Numbered from the stretch's first letter, positions 30,862 through 39,913 are shown. The stretch: 42,591 bases of DNA from Veillonellaceae bacterium (GCA_012798135.1 JAAZNU010000040.1:1-42591); one strand, 5' to 3'. Made by a program: numbers and translations. Notes: generated by a model not told the origin, from the sequence alone.

Positions 30862-31949
30862 TGCTTCACGACCTCCTTCAAGCTTTGGGCATTGAACCAC
30901 AGGAGGTCCCGGAAGCTAATCACGCAAGTGTCTTCTTCCTTGAACAACAGCCCTTTGGACACGGCCTCGTGGGTTTCGATACTGGTGCGCAGGTGTGCGC
31001 CGTCGACCTCGATCAGATAGTCGACCATGGCGCCCAGGAAGCTGGCGCGTTTCACGGTGCCGCGCAGTCCGGTTCCCTGCGGGGCGATCTGTACGTCGGA
31101 GGGACGGAAGCCCGCAACCCATTCGGCGGCGTCGCCCTCGGGGGCCCGCCAGGGAATGGGCTGTTCGCCGGAGCCGACGAGATACGCCTCGCCTGAGCGG
31201 CGCACCGGCATAAAGTTCGCAATGCCCATAAAGTTGAAAATGAACGGATCAACCGGTCGTTCGAAAATTTCCCAGGGATTTCCTGTCTGACGGATCCGCC
31301 CCTGATCGTCCATGATGGCCAGGCGGTCAGAAATGGCCAGAGCGATCTCCTGGTCGTGCGTGACATACATAACGGTAATGTTCAGTTTGCGCTGCAGTTC
31401 CTTGATCTCAAACCGCATTTCCTCGCGCAGGTTGGCATCCAGGTTGGTCAGTGGCTCGTCCAGAAGCATCAGCGACGAATTGGCGACCAGCGCCCGGGCC
31501 AGCGCCACCCGTTGCTGCTGTCCGCCGGACAGTTCCGACGGCAGCCGGCGCTCCAGTCCGCTCATGCCGACCAGTTCGATGGTTTCCATCACCCGGTTCC
31601 GGATCTCCTCTTTGGGCCGCTTGCTGATTTTCAACGGATAGGCCACATTGTCGAAAACACTCATATGCGGCCAGACCGCGTAATCCTGGAAGACCACGCC
31701 CAGTCCGCGCTCATCGGGCGGAATGTAGATTCCCGCCGCCGGATCCGACACTACGGTATTGTCGATGGATATTCTGCCAGCCTCGGGAGTCTCGAAGCCG
31801 GCGATCAGGCGCAGCAACACTGTCTTGCCGCAACCCGACGGCCCCAGCAGGGTAAAACATTCGCCCTTTTCAATCGAGAGCGTGAGGTCCCTGTGGACCT
31901 GGTGGCTGCCATAACTCTTGGCGACGCCTTCTATCCGGATGATTTCCAT
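30858..31949 (-). CDS. ABC transporter ATP-binding protein (Fe(III)/spermidine-type), first ATPase
   Basis: A 363-residue ATPase with Walker A LGPSGCGKTVLLRL, Q loop FQDYAVWPH, canonical signature LSGGQQQR, Walker B LMLLDEPLTNLD, the TH switch in YVTHDQEIA and a TOBE-like C-terminus. It lacks the substitution seen in the second ATPase. It overlaps the permease gene by four bases. A terminator hairpin separates it from the binding-protein gene upstream, so it should be expressed at a lower level than that gene. Confidence 0.94.
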   Translation of the reverse strand: MEIIRIEGVAKSYGSHQVHRDLTLSIEKGECFTLLGPSGCGKTVLLRLIAGFETPEAGRISIDNTVVSDPAAGIYIPPDERGLGVVFQDYAVWPHMSVFDNVAYPLKISKRPKEEIRNRVMETIELVGMSGLERRLPSELSGGQQQRVALARALVANSSLMLLDEPLTNLDANLREEMRFEIKELQRKLNITVMYVTHDQEIALAISDRLAIMDDQGRIRQTGNPWEIFERPVDPFIFNFMGIANFMPVRRSGEAYLVGSGEQPIPWRAPEGDAAEWVAGFRPSDVQIAPQGTGLRGTVKRASFLGAMVDYLIEVDGAHLRTSIETHEAVSKGLLFKEEDTCVISFRDLLWFNAQSLKEVVKQ

Positions 31950-31984
31950 ACTCGACCCTCACTTAATCATCAGACTTATGTCAT

Positions 31985-32017
31985 AAAAACGGCGGAACGG
32001 AACAATCCGTCCCGCCG
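31985..32017 (-). terminator. Intra-operon attenuating terminator
   Basis: A 12-bp stem CGGCGGGACGGA / TCCGTTCCGCCG (one mismatch, 4-nt loop) is followed by five T on the minus strand. It lies between the binding-protein gene and the first ATPase. Such partial terminators keep binding-protein expression above that of the transport complex. Confidence 0.85.
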
Positions 32018-32042
32018 CAGCCAGCAGGATGGCGAGTGATGA

Positions 32043-33077
32043 TTACTTCTTGCCCTGCAGTATGTCGGTGAATTTCTTGATGGTCTCCTTCTTCGCGTCC
32101 TGCATCTTCACGTAGTCGATCTTGATCGACCGTTTCAAGGCGTCCGCGGCCGGCGGCAGTTTCAGTTTGTCCGGTGACGGCACGTCCGGACGTACCGACA
32201 GCGTACCTTCGGCGGCGATCAGCGTCTGCGCTTCTTTGCTCAGCAGGTAATCCACGAACTTCTTAGCCGCGTCGAGGTTTTTGCTCCCCTTGAAGATCGC
32301 CACCGGGCTCGGCGCGATCAGCAGTTCCGGAGGATAGTACAGCGCGATGTGCGCGCCTTTCTTGATCTTGTCGTAGGTGATGTAGTCCACCGCCAGGCTG
32401 GCAGCCAGTTCACCCGAGGCCGTATCGTCGACTACCTGGCCCGATCCTTTGCCGATCCGGGCGCCATTGGCGTGCAATTTATCAAAGAACGACCAACCGA
32501 ATTGTTTTTCCAGCAACGCCACGCTCATGTAGGCCGTCCCGGACAGCGCCGGGTCGGCGATGCCGAAGGCGCCCTTGTATTCCGGCTTCAGCAGGTCTTC
32601 CCATTTCGCCGGCGGCGTTTTGATCTTGTCGGTGTTGATGGCGATGCCCAGAGTTCCCAGACGGGCGGCGGTGAAGTAGCCGTCGTAGTCGGTGAACGGA
32701 TTCAGGATTTCCTTGAGCAGCGGCGTTTTATACTGTTCCAGCATGCCTTCCTTTTTCATGTTGTAGAAGTCGGGCACTTCGCTGGTCCAGATGATGTCGG
32801 CCAGGATCTTGCCGCTTTGCCGTTCGGCGGCGATTTTAGCCATCAGTTTGCCGGCGCCGGCGGACTGGTAGTCCACTTCGATGCCGGGGTTTTTCTTTTT
32901 GAAGCCTTCGACGATACCGCCGATCAGCGATTCCTTCATGGACGTGTAGATGATGAGTTTCTTACCGCCTGCCGGTGCGCCCGGTGCGGCCGCTTTCTTG
33001 TCGCCACCGCCGCAACCTGTGAGCAGGATGCCGACCAGCATCAGGATGACCATCAATAGACTGCTTTTCTTACTCAT
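32043..33077 (-). CDS. ABC transporter substrate-binding lipoprotein (Fe(III)/phosphonate-like family)
   Basis: A 344-residue lipoprotein. A signal peptide ends in the lipobox LLTGC (Cys22), followed by a glycine/alanine linker. The mature part begins KKLIIYTSMKESLIGGIVEGFKKKNPGIEV. ADIIWTSEVPDFYNMKKEGMLEQYK and WEDLLKPEYKGAFGIADP are the usual segments of FbpA/AfuA and 2-aminoethylphosphonate or phosphoglycerate binding proteins. The ligand cannot be decided. It is the first gene of the importer operon and follows the regulator genes on the same strand. Confidence 0.93.
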   Translation of the reverse strand: MSKKSSLLMVILMLVGILLTGCGGGDKKAAAPGAPAGGKKLIIYTSMKESLIGGIVEGFKKKNPGIEVDYQSAGAGKLMAKIAAERQSGKILADIIWTSEVPDFYNMKKEGMLEQYKTPLLKEILNPFTDYDGYFTAARLGTLGIAINTDKIKTPPAKWEDLLKPEYKGAFGIADPALSGTAYMSVALLEKQFGWSFFDKLHANGARIGKGSGQVVDDTASGELAASLAVDYITYDKIKKGAHIALYYPPELLIAPSPVAIFKGSKNLDAAKKFVDYLLSKEAQTLIAAEGTLSVRPDVPSPDKLKLPPAADALKRSIKIDYVKMQDAKKETIKKFTDILQGKK

Positions 33078-33229
33078 TTTCCCTTACTCCCCCTTGTTTT
33101 CATTTAGTTCGTTTCTAACACCCACTGTCCCCCTTCGCTTTCTGTTATGAATCAGGCCATAATAAACCGACAACACTTTCCCGGCGCTTTGTCTAAATTA
33201 TCACACAATGAACGACCGAACTGTATCGG

Positions 33230-33267
33230 AAAAAAGCCCGAATTCCCTGTCGGGAAAATTCCCGACA
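33230..33267 (-). terminator. Terminator region after the response regulator, with two overlapping hairpins
   Basis: TGTCGGGAA and TTCCCGACA (33248-33267) form one hairpin. CCCGA (33237-33241) with TCGGG (33250-33254) forms another that uses the same bases and is followed by six T on the minus strand. Only one can form at a time. The second looks like the terminator. Confidence 0.65.
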
Positions 33268-33269
33268 AA

Positions 33270-33932
33270 CTATTCATTGACTAATAAACCATATTTCAGG
33301 GCATAACTGACCAACTCACTCTTCTTCGTCACCGCCAGTTTCTCCATCAGCCGCACTTTATACGTGTCTACTGTTTTAATGCTCAGCGACAATTTCTCCG
33401 CCACCTCGGCCATCGAATAACCATGGGCGATCAGGCGCAGGACCTCCCGTTCCCGGGGACTGAGCAAAACATAGGGCGCCTGTTTGTCGACCGTGTCCGG
33501 CTCCTGGTTCAGCAGCACCTGCAACAGCAGTTTGGAGTCCTGTTGACTGAGATAAATCTCGCCGGCCCGCACAGCCTCGATTGCCTTGAACAAATCGGTG
33601 TCGGCGGCGCTTTTATGGACGTAGGCGGCGGCGCCGGCCTGCATGGCCTGCTTGATGTAATTCTCGTCCTCGTGCATGGTCAGCACGATCACCTTGGCCG
33701 CCGGATTGCGGCTTTTGATCTCGCGAAGGCACTCCAGGCCGTCCATATTCGGCATGGACAGGTCCAGCAACAACAGATCCGGTTCCAGCTGCCGGAACAA
33801 TTGCAGGGTCTGCTCGCCGTCCGCCGCCTCGCCGACTACCGACAAGTCCGGATTTCGCTGCAGCAGCAGCTTCAGCCCCGCGCGCAGCAGTTTGTGGTCA
33901 TCCGCCAGCAACACTTTTAATTTTTGTTTCAC
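33270..33932 (-). CDS. NarL/FixJ-type response regulator
   Basis: A 220-residue protein with a receiver domain (D11-D12 acidic pair, phospho-acceptor D57 in LLLLDLSMPNMDG, conserved Thr in VLTMHED and Lys in VHKSA) and a C-terminal LuxR-type HTH (LSPREREVLRLIAHGYSMAEVAEKLSLSIKTVDTYKVRLMEKL). The start is GTG 33932, overlapping the kinase stop (GTGA). As the last gene of the sensing module it probably activates the adjacent importer operon. Confidence 0.95.
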   Translation of the reverse strand: MKQKLKVLLADDHKLLRAGLKLLLQRNPDLSVVGEAADGEQTLQLFRQLEPDLLLLDLSMPNMDGLECLREIKSRNPAAKVIVLTMHEDENYIKQAMQAGAAAYVHKSAADTDLFKAIEAVRAGEIYLSQQDSKLLLQVLLNQEPDTVDKQAPYVLLSPREREVLRLIAHGYSMAEVAEKLSLSIKTVDTYKVRLMEKLAVTKKSELVSYALKYGLLVNE

Positions 33933-35356
33933 ACCGTTTCTCCTTTACCCAGCGGCGGCTGGGGAATCACGATCCGCAGTTCCAGCCCGCCGAGGACGGA
34001 CTTGCCTGTGGACAGAGTACCTCGCAACAATTCGACCCGCTCCCGCATGCCATAAAGGCCCAGGCGGCTTTCCTGCCGGGCGCGGACCAGATCGGCATCG
34101 GAAATTCCCTTGCCGTTGTCGGCGATGGTAACCCGGATCGCTTCGGGGTCGAAAGCGATCGCGATGGTCACTATGCTGGCGCCGGCATGTTTGACCACAT
34201 TGCTCAGGCTTTCCTGGACAATCCGGTACAAGGCCACCGCAATCCGATCATCCACCACGGTCTGTTCACCCGACGTGTCCAGATCGATGTCCAGCCCGTG
34301 CCGCGCCGCGAAATTCTCGCTGTAGCGTTCGATCGCGGCGGCCAGGCCGAGATCATCCAGTACCGGCGGCCGCAGCTCGATGGCCAGATGGCGGACTTCC
34401 TGCAAAATATCGGCGGCCACGTCGCGCGCTACCAGAAGCGCCTCTTTTTGCTCCTGATTCGGCGCGTCCTCCGACAAAACCCGCATGGTCAGCATCAACG
34501 ATGTCAGGGCCTGGCTGGTCTCATCGTGCAGTTCCCGGGAAATCCGTTTGCGCTCGTCTTCCTGCGCGGTCATCAGTTTTGTGATCAAGGTGTCGCGCAG
34601 TTGTTCCCGGTCGCGCAGCTCAGCGAGCAGCACTTCCTTGTCCTCGCTGGCCTTGATCAGACTGGCGGTCATTTCATTGAAAGCCGTGCCCAGCCGGCCC
34701 ACCTCGCCCTGATCCCGGATATTGGCCCTAATCGCCAAGTTGCCCCGGGTGATGGATTCCGCGACTTCCGCCAGGTTGCGGACCGGTCGGGTAATCAGCG
34801 TCGAGATGCGGCTGGACAGGAACACGGCCAGAACGCAAATGACGAGGACCGTGATCAGTGCATCCCGGATATACTGGTTCATTCGGCCGCGCGCGTGTTC
34901 TTCGGTCATGCCGACCCGGACATAGCCGACCGCGCCGTTTTCGACAGGAACCACAATATCGTGGATCAGGCCCTCGTTCGAATTGAAGACCTCGGCTTGC
35001 TGCTGCGTAAACGTCGACAAATCCGCCAGCAGTCCCCTGGGAATGCCGCCGTGGAAAGTATGAGCCAACAGCCGTTTATTGCTGTCGACGATCATGATGT
35101 ACCGCACATCCTCGCTGCTGGCGACAGTCTGCGCCGCCAGCTCGTAAAGCGCGTAAAGATCCTCCATCAGGATATAATTGCCGCCGGCCAGGGCTACGTG
35201 GGTCGCCAGCTCGACGCCGCGCTTCTGGAGTTGCTGTGACAAGATATCGTCCAGCGAATCCCAGACGATCAGTCCCGTGGCAAGACTCAGCACTAGGATG
35301 ATTCCCAGGGCCATCGCCAAAATTCGGTGATAAATCGACAGCAACGGCCGCTTCAT
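33929..35356 (-). CDS. Sensor histidine kinase (HisKA_3/NarX-type) with HAMP
   Basis: A 475-residue kinase. TM1 (about 15-31), an extracytoplasmic sensor of about 130 residues, TM2 (about 165-181), HAMP (about 182-235), a short coiled coil, the dimerisation/phospho-acceptor region with H277 in RISRELHDETSQ, and an HATPase domain with DNGKGISDADL are seen. It overlaps the binding-protein gene upstream (ATGA) and the regulator gene downstream. The extracytoplasmic domain probably receives its signal from the co-encoded binding lipoprotein. Confidence 0.95.
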   Translation of the reverse strand: MKRPLLSIYHRILAMALGIILVLSLATGLIVWDSLDDILSQQLQKRGVELATHVALAGGNYILMEDLYALYELAAQTVASSEDVRYIMIVDSNKRLLAHTFHGGIPRGLLADLSTFTQQQAEVFNSNEGLIHDIVVPVENGAVGYVRVGMTEEHARGRMNQYIRDALITVLVICVLAVFLSSRISTLITRPVRNLAEVAESITRGNLAIRANIRDQGEVGRLGTAFNEMTASLIKASEDKEVLLAELRDREQLRDTLITKLMTAQEDERKRISRELHDETSQALTSLMLTMRVLSEDAPNQEQKEALLVARDVAADILQEVRHLAIELRPPVLDDLGLAAAIERYSENFAARHGLDIDLDTSGEQTVVDDRIAVALYRIVQESLSNVVKHAGASIVTIAIAFDPEAIRVTIADNGKGISDADLVRARQESRLGLYGMRERVELLRGTLSTGKSVLGGLELRIVIPQPPLGKGETV

Positions 35357-36282
35357 AACCGTCCCCGGCTTTCCCGCAACATCTGGCGGATCGGCTCGTA
35401 CAGCTCCGGCTGCGCCGGCACAAACCGGTCGATCGACAATCCCTGCAGGGCCGGTCGCATGTTGGCAAATTCATGCATGGTGAGGAGCGCCCGTCGCAAG
35501 ATTTCCCGTTGCCGCGGACTGATGCTTTTGCCCGCGACCACCGGCCCGGTGCCGGCCGGCGGCGACACCGCGATGATCCGGACCGCCGCCGCCACTTCCG
35601 GATGCTTTTGCAACGCCCGATCATACACCAGTTTGGTGACGGGAGCGGCGTCCACCACTTGGTTCGCCACCGCCAGCAGGGACTTATCATGGCTGTATGT
35701 GTAAATGTAGCGGGCAAAGAAGGTCTCGGGCGTCTGATTGATTTGTTTCAGCATATGAACCAGAATGGTGTATCCGGAAAAGCTGAGCGGGTCGGTAAAC
35801 GCGACCGTTTTGCCTTTCAGGTCGGCGATTTCCTGGATATCGCTATCCTTGGCCACGACGACATACCCCTGGTGATAAGGCAGCCCCATCCGCTGCTGCC
35901 CCGCCAACATCTCGATCTCGGGGAAACCGCTGTAGTTGGCATATTCGCCGGAGGAAAAAAACGCAATATCCGCGCCGCCGTTCAACAGCAGCAACGCAAT
36001 TTCGGCGTAGCTTTTCCGCTGAATCAGAATCACCGGCCGGTCCAGTTGCCGGCCGAGAAAATTGGCGATGGCCCGTGAATGCACCACGGTCTCCTGCGGT
36101 AGCAGTACGGAGGAGATCGCCACCCGCAACGCATGGGAGTCCGCGTTGACGTCAGACCGGTCCGGCGGCGTTTCCACTTTCGTAAAATCAATATACCTGC
36201 CCTGGTTCATAAAAGAGCTGCATCCCGCGCAGCTCAACAGCAGCACCAGTACGCAGACAATCCAAAAGCCTGTTCGCTTCAT
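35353..36282 (-). CDS. PhnD-like binding lipoprotein coupled to the kinase
   Basis: A 309-residue lipoprotein with a short signal peptide and lipobox LSCAGC (Cys21). The mature part has the phosphate/phosphonate-binding (PhnD-like) fold markers: LRVAISSVLLPQETVVHSRAIANFLGRQL, IALLLLNGGADIAFFSSGEYANY, DLKGKTVAFTDPLSFSGYTI. It is translationally linked to the histidine kinase, so it is more likely a sensor than a transporter component. ATG 36282 is chosen because the signal peptide starts there; AAGGA is only a few bases upstream. Confidence 0.9.
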   Translation of the reverse strand: MKRTGFWIVCVLVLLLSCAGCSSFMNQGRYIDFTKVETPPDRSDVNADSHALRVAISSVLLPQETVVHSRAIANFLGRQLDRPVILIQRKSYAEIALLLLNGGADIAFFSSGEYANYSGFPEIEMLAGQQRMGLPYHQGYVVVAKDSDIQEIADLKGKTVAFTDPLSFSGYTILVHMLKQINQTPETFFARYIYTYSHDKSLLAVANQVVDAAPVTKLVYDRALQKHPEVAAAVRIIAVSPPAGTGPVVAGKSISPRQREILRRALLTMHEFANMRPALQGLSIDRFVPAQPELYEPIRQMLRESRGRL

Positions 36283-36331
36283 AGTCCTTCCGTTTCGCCG
36301 AAAAATTTGTCGTTCGTCATTTTCTGACACT

Positions 36332-36360
36332 AGTATGTCTATTCTCTTCGGAAACGGCAA
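36332..36360 (-). promoter_or_regulatory. Probable promoter of the sensing module
   Basis: On the minus strand TTGCCG (36360-36355), a 17-bp spacer and CATACT (36337-36332) precede the PhnD-like gene by about 50 bp. Confidence 0.45.
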
Positions 36361-36389
36361 TTCCTTTCGATTCATCGTCCGAGTTGATT

Positions 36390-37451
36390 TCAGCCGTGGT
36401 TCCGCCGCGACGGCGGCAGCAGCTCCCGGAGGAACTCCGGCGTAAACTGCCGGACTTGACGTTGGATCGCGTCATAATGACGGTGGTAAGCCCAGCCCAG
36501 AAAAACAATGGCCAGTCCGAGGGCCGTCAGCGCAAACGGGAACGCCAACGAATTTCTGAACACATTCCAGGACAGATAGCCCAGATAGCCGAAAAAGCCG
36601 ATGCCGCCGAAAACCAGGAACACTTTGCGGTCCAGCAGCACACCGACCAGCATCATAGTGACGTTGATCAGGCAATAGACGAACTTCGACAACTCCGAAG
36701 CCGACCGGAGCAACGACAGGCCGCTCCAAAAGGTGATCGCACCGAAAATATACAGCCATTTCGCATAATCGATCTTTTGTCGCCGCTCGACCGCCAGAGC
36801 GCCGGCGATCATCGCCAGCCCGAACAGGATCGAAACCTGTTTGCGCGCCGTCCAGTAAAGATCGCCTCCCGTCAGGATCGGAGTGATATCCATGGACACG
36901 TACCAAAGGGTGAAGGCAATCGGCAGCATCGCGAAAGGAATCCGGCTGTAGCGCAACGAGACGATGCCGGCGGTGATGGTGGCGACCTCCATGGCGAACC
37001 AGCCGCCCCGGATATAGCGATAAAAGCTGGTATAGCCGCCGGGATATTCATAGGGCCACACATTCAGGCCGGCCTGCAGGCCGAACACCGCCAGCGGTGT
37101 CATGCAGACCGCCATGACCACGAACAGGCCGCTGAGCACGGTCGATTTTCGGCGAAAATAGCGGGACATTCCGCAGAAAACGGCGGCATAGCCGGCGGCG
37201 ATACCGAACAGCCCCAACCCCCGGAAAGAGTCCCAGGCCCGGTTCATCAGCCAACTCATGGCCCCAATGACAATCAGCGCCCCCAGATAATAGAGGAACT
37301 TGCTCATGGGCGTGCTGCGTTCTTCTTCCCGCTCCGGGGCCGGTTCATGGGCGGCGTCTCGTCGCCATAAGTCCAGGAGCTGGTTGGCCTGATCCGGGGT
37401 AATAATCCCCTCAGCCACGGCTTGTTGCAGTTTCTGCGCTTCGTCCGTCAT
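36390..37451 (-). CDS. DUF2157-like polytopic membrane protein
   Basis: A 353-residue protein. The N-terminal 45 residues are soluble and helical (LQQAVAEGIITPDQANQLLDLWRR), followed by about ten membrane helices beginning FLYYLGALIVIGAMSWLM. An N-terminal helix-hairpin followed by a YLGALIV-type first helix is the DUF2157 pattern; the function is unknown. ATG 37451 has AAGGAGG close upstream. The last about 25 residues are charged and cytoplasmic. It is not clearly in an operon with the genes around it. Confidence 0.7.
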   Translation of the reverse strand: MTDEAQKLQQAVAEGIITPDQANQLLDLWRRDAAHEPAPEREEERSTPMSKFLYYLGALIVIGAMSWLMNRAWDSFRGLGLFGIAAGYAAVFCGMSRYFRRKSTVLSGLFVVMAVCMTPLAVFGLQAGLNVWPYEYPGGYTSFYRYIRGGWFAMEVATITAGIVSLRYSRIPFAMLPIAFTLWYVSMDITPILTGGDLYWTARKQVSILFGLAMIAGALAVERRQKIDYAKWLYIFGAITFWSGLSLLRSASELSKFVYCLINVTMMLVGVLLDRKVFLVFGGIGFFGYLGYLSWNVFRNSLAFPFALTALGLAIVFLGWAYHRHYDAIQRQVRQFTPEFLRELLPPSRRNHG

Positions 37452-37508
37452 AAATCCTCCTTCCCGAGCATGCAACGCTAAAAAATCTCGTGACCAACCC
37501 CGCAATGT

Positions 37509-38426
37509 TTAGGGCTTTGGCAAATCCGGATCATGTAGGGAATGAAACTCGCCGCTCCAACTGGTTGCATTGCCGCTCAGAGCGGTATACAGGCAGGCCG
37601 AAATCGCCGCGATATAATCGCTGGCATAGTCCTGCTCCAGCCGGGTCTCGGTAAAAATGCTGATGAGTACTGGGCCGCCGGGGCCCTCGACAATACCGAC
37701 GTCCGCCAGCACATCGTCCAGGTCGCCGATTTTGTGCATGACCCGGCGATCCTGCAGGTACCGGGCCATTTCGTCCGGAAAGATGCTGTGCGCCATCGCG
37801 TCCAGCATGAAGTCCCTCTTGTCAGGACGGATCAGACTGCCCCGGTACAGTCGTTCGAACAGAATCGCCATGTCCCGCGCGGTGGTGATGTTGGAGTATC
37901 CATACAGTTCACGGGCTTTCGCATCGCGGATCGTGGTGCTGGTCATGCCGAGTTCGGCAAACAGAGCGCGAATTTTTCCCGCACCGATCTTTTCTTCGAT
38001 TTCATCCAAAAAAACCGCAAAATACTCGTTGTCGCTAATGAGCATCATCAGCTCGACGCCGACATCGTAGGCGACCTGGTCCCAGAAGTCCGCCTGGTCA
38101 TAAAATTGTCGGTACATTACAACGGAAACCGGTACTTTGATCGTCGAAGCGGCGGCAAAGACCTGATCTGCATTCAGCGCGTAGGTCCGGCCTGTTTCCA
38201 GGTTCTTTGCATAGATCCCCACATACCCTTTGAAGCCGTTGGCAAAGGGGCAGACCGGCGGGGCTGGCGGGATGGTCGTTGGCGCAGCCGTTGCCGTAGT
38301 CGGCGGTTTGGCGGACCGGCGCATGGCCGAGCGGGGCCGCGCCGGCGCGAAATAAGCCGCCAGAAAGAAGCCCGCCAGAAACATCAGTACTGCCAGTCCA
38401 CAAATCCAACAGCTTCGCCGCCGCAT
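37509..38426 (-). CDS. Class A beta-lactamase-fold serine hydrolase, membrane anchored
   Basis: A 305-residue protein with a signal anchor (about 7-27), then a Pro/Thr/Ala-rich linker (30-60) and a beta-lactamase2-type domain. Active-site motifs are S94-T-I-K97 (SxxK), S131-D-N133 (SxN, here SDN) and KIG in MHKIGDLDD in place of KTG. The KTG change and the company of a peptidase argue for a cell-wall or peptide-processing role rather than antibiotic resistance. ATG 38426 has GGAGGT upstream. The gene starts 24 bp after the M20 peptidase stop, so both are probably co-transcribed. Confidence 0.85.
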   Translation of the reverse strand: MRRRSCWICGLAVLMFLAGFFLAAYFAPARPRSAMRRSAKPPTTATAAPTTIPPAPPVCPFANGFKGYVGIYAKNLETGRTYALNADQVFAAASTIKVPVSVVMYRQFYDQADFWDQVAYDVGVELMMLISDNEYFAVFLDEIEEKIGAGKIRALFAELGMTSTTIRDAKARELYGYSNITTARDMAILFERLYRGSLIRPDKRDFMLDAMAHSIFPDEMARYLQDRRVMHKIGDLDDVLADVGIVEGPGGPVLISIFTETRLEQDYASDYIAAISACLYTALSGNATSWSGEFHSLHDPDLPKP

Positions 38427-38450
38427 GACAGACCTCCGACACAATGTTTC

Positions 38451-39698
38451 CTATTTCCCAGAGCCCAAATCCATCAACAAGCGTGACAAGAGATACAGCC
38501 GTGGTGCGATACTCTTGATTTCCATGTACTCATTGACGCCATGAGCGCCGCCGCCGACAAATCCCAGAGAATCCAAGGTAGGTGTGCCAACGGATGCCGT
38601 GTAATTCCCATCCGATCCGCCACCACTGCCCGCAACACTCAATGTTTTGCCGATTTCCTGATATACGACCTGAGCTTTTTCAATTAACGCGTCGGTCGCT
38701 GCGTTTTGCGGAAATGGCGGACGTCCGCGGGTAATGGTCAGTTTGATCTGCGACTCCGGCAACAGTTTATTGGTGACGACTTCGGCTGCTTCTTTTTCCA
38801 GCCTGTCCATTTCTTCCGGCAGCAGGACCCGAATGTCCGCCTTTGCCAGCGCCTTGTCCGGTATCACATTGGTCTTGTCACCGGATTGGAACACCGTGAA
38901 GCTGACCGTCGTTCCCTTGTCCGGATCAGCGAGCCGAGCTAACGCCGGTATTTGCTCAACCAGTTCCAACAACGCATTGACGCCTTTTTCCGGCGCATTG
39001 CCAGCGTGGGATGCACGGCCTTTCGCCTCGATCTGCAGATAAGAGATTCCCTTGCGGAACGAGACGACGCCGTCGTTGGAGCGACCGCCTTCGAGGCAGA
39101 TGGCATAATCATGTTGCTGCGCCAACTCCTTGATCAGTTCCTTGGAACTCGGCGAACCGATCTCCTCGTCAACGTTGAGCAGATAAGTGATCTTGGCATA
39201 GTCTTTGAAGCCGCTGTCCTGGAGAAGTTTGATCGCATAAAGTCCGGTGAGCACGGGACCTTTGTCGTCAGACACGCCCGGCCCGTAGGCCCGGTCGCCT
39301 TGTATACGAAAAGGCCGTTCCTGCGCTGCTCCCACTTTAAACACGGTATCAACGTGCGCCATCAGCAAGAGCTTGCCGGTGCCCGTCCCGGTAAATGTCG
39401 CCACAATGTTGTAGGACCCGCGCGGAGAGGGCACGGTCCTGATTTCGGCGCCCATCGACTTCAACTTTGTCGACAGGATGCCCTGAATCTGATTCAGGCC
39501 CGCCGCATGGTCAGCCGGCGAATCAATATTGACCAGTTGCTCCAGTTCTGTCAGGACCAGCGCTTCCGCGCCCTGGGCCCGTTCGAGCAGCGCAGTATCG
39601 GTTGCAGCCAGCGCCGGAACCGATACTGTCAGTATAACAAATAATGCCACCAATACCGATAAACTGCGGCCACGTTTTGACAATACGCTCAAATTCAC
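38451..39698 (-). CDS. Secreted M20 family metallopeptidase (glutamate carboxypeptidase-like)
   Basis: A 415-residue protein with an N-terminal signal peptide (LSVLVALFVILTVSVPALA). Zinc and catalytic residues are visible in LLMAHVDTVF (His, Asp), GPGVSDDKGP (Asp), NVDEEIGSPSS (Glu-Glu), LEGGRSND and GGAHGVNEYM (His). This is the carboxypeptidase G2/ArgE-type co-catalytic zinc site, with an inserted dimerisation domain (about 205-320). It should release C-terminal glutamate or similar residues outside the membrane. The start is GTG 39698 with GGAGAGGG upstream. Confidence 0.93.
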   Translation of the reverse strand: MNLSVLSKRGRSLSVLVALFVILTVSVPALAATDTALLERAQGAEALVLTELEQLVNIDSPADHAAGLNQIQGILSTKLKSMGAEIRTVPSPRGSYNIVATFTGTGTGKLLLMAHVDTVFKVGAAQERPFRIQGDRAYGPGVSDDKGPVLTGLYAIKLLQDSGFKDYAKITYLLNVDEEIGSPSSKELIKELAQQHDYAICLEGGRSNDGVVSFRKGISYLQIEAKGRASHAGNAPEKGVNALLELVEQIPALARLADPDKGTTVSFTVFQSGDKTNVIPDKALAKADIRVLLPEEMDRLEKEAAEVVTNKLLPESQIKLTITRGRPPFPQNAATDALIEKAQVVYQEIGKTLSVAGSGGGSDGNYTASVGTPTLDSLGFVGGGAHGVNEYMEIKSIAPRLYLLSRLLMDLGSGK

Positions 39699-39809
39699 AA
39701 CAACCCTCTCCTTGCTTTTTGTTTGACCGTTGGCGCCATGTTAGTCAGCACTATGTTACTTTCGGTTCCAGCGCCACTTCTCCTTCATTACGGGCCTGAC
39801 CGCTAAAAG

Positions 39810-39838
39810 ATATTAATTGCGAGGAAAATAAAAATCAA
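39810..39838 (-). promoter_or_regulatory. Probable promoter of the M20 peptidase operon, overlapping a terminator
   Basis: On the minus strand TTGATT (39838-39833), a 17-bp spacer and TAATAT (39815-39810) form a good promoter. Its -35 box is the 3' foot of the upstream terminator stem. Confidence 0.55.
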
Positions 39839-39873
39839 CCGTTGCCGGGCGGTTAACGGGGCAACGGTTGATT
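39825..39873 (-). terminator. Terminator of the doxX-FMN reductase-ygiD operon
   Basis: A perfect 14-bp stem AATCAACCGTTGCC / GGCAACGGTTGATT with a 13-nt loop is followed by a T-rich tail on the minus strand, 40 bp after the dioxygenase stop. Confidence 0.88.
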
Positions 39874-39913
39874 CGCAGTCATTAAATCAAGATTGGGGAC
39901 AGACAGTCAGTGC

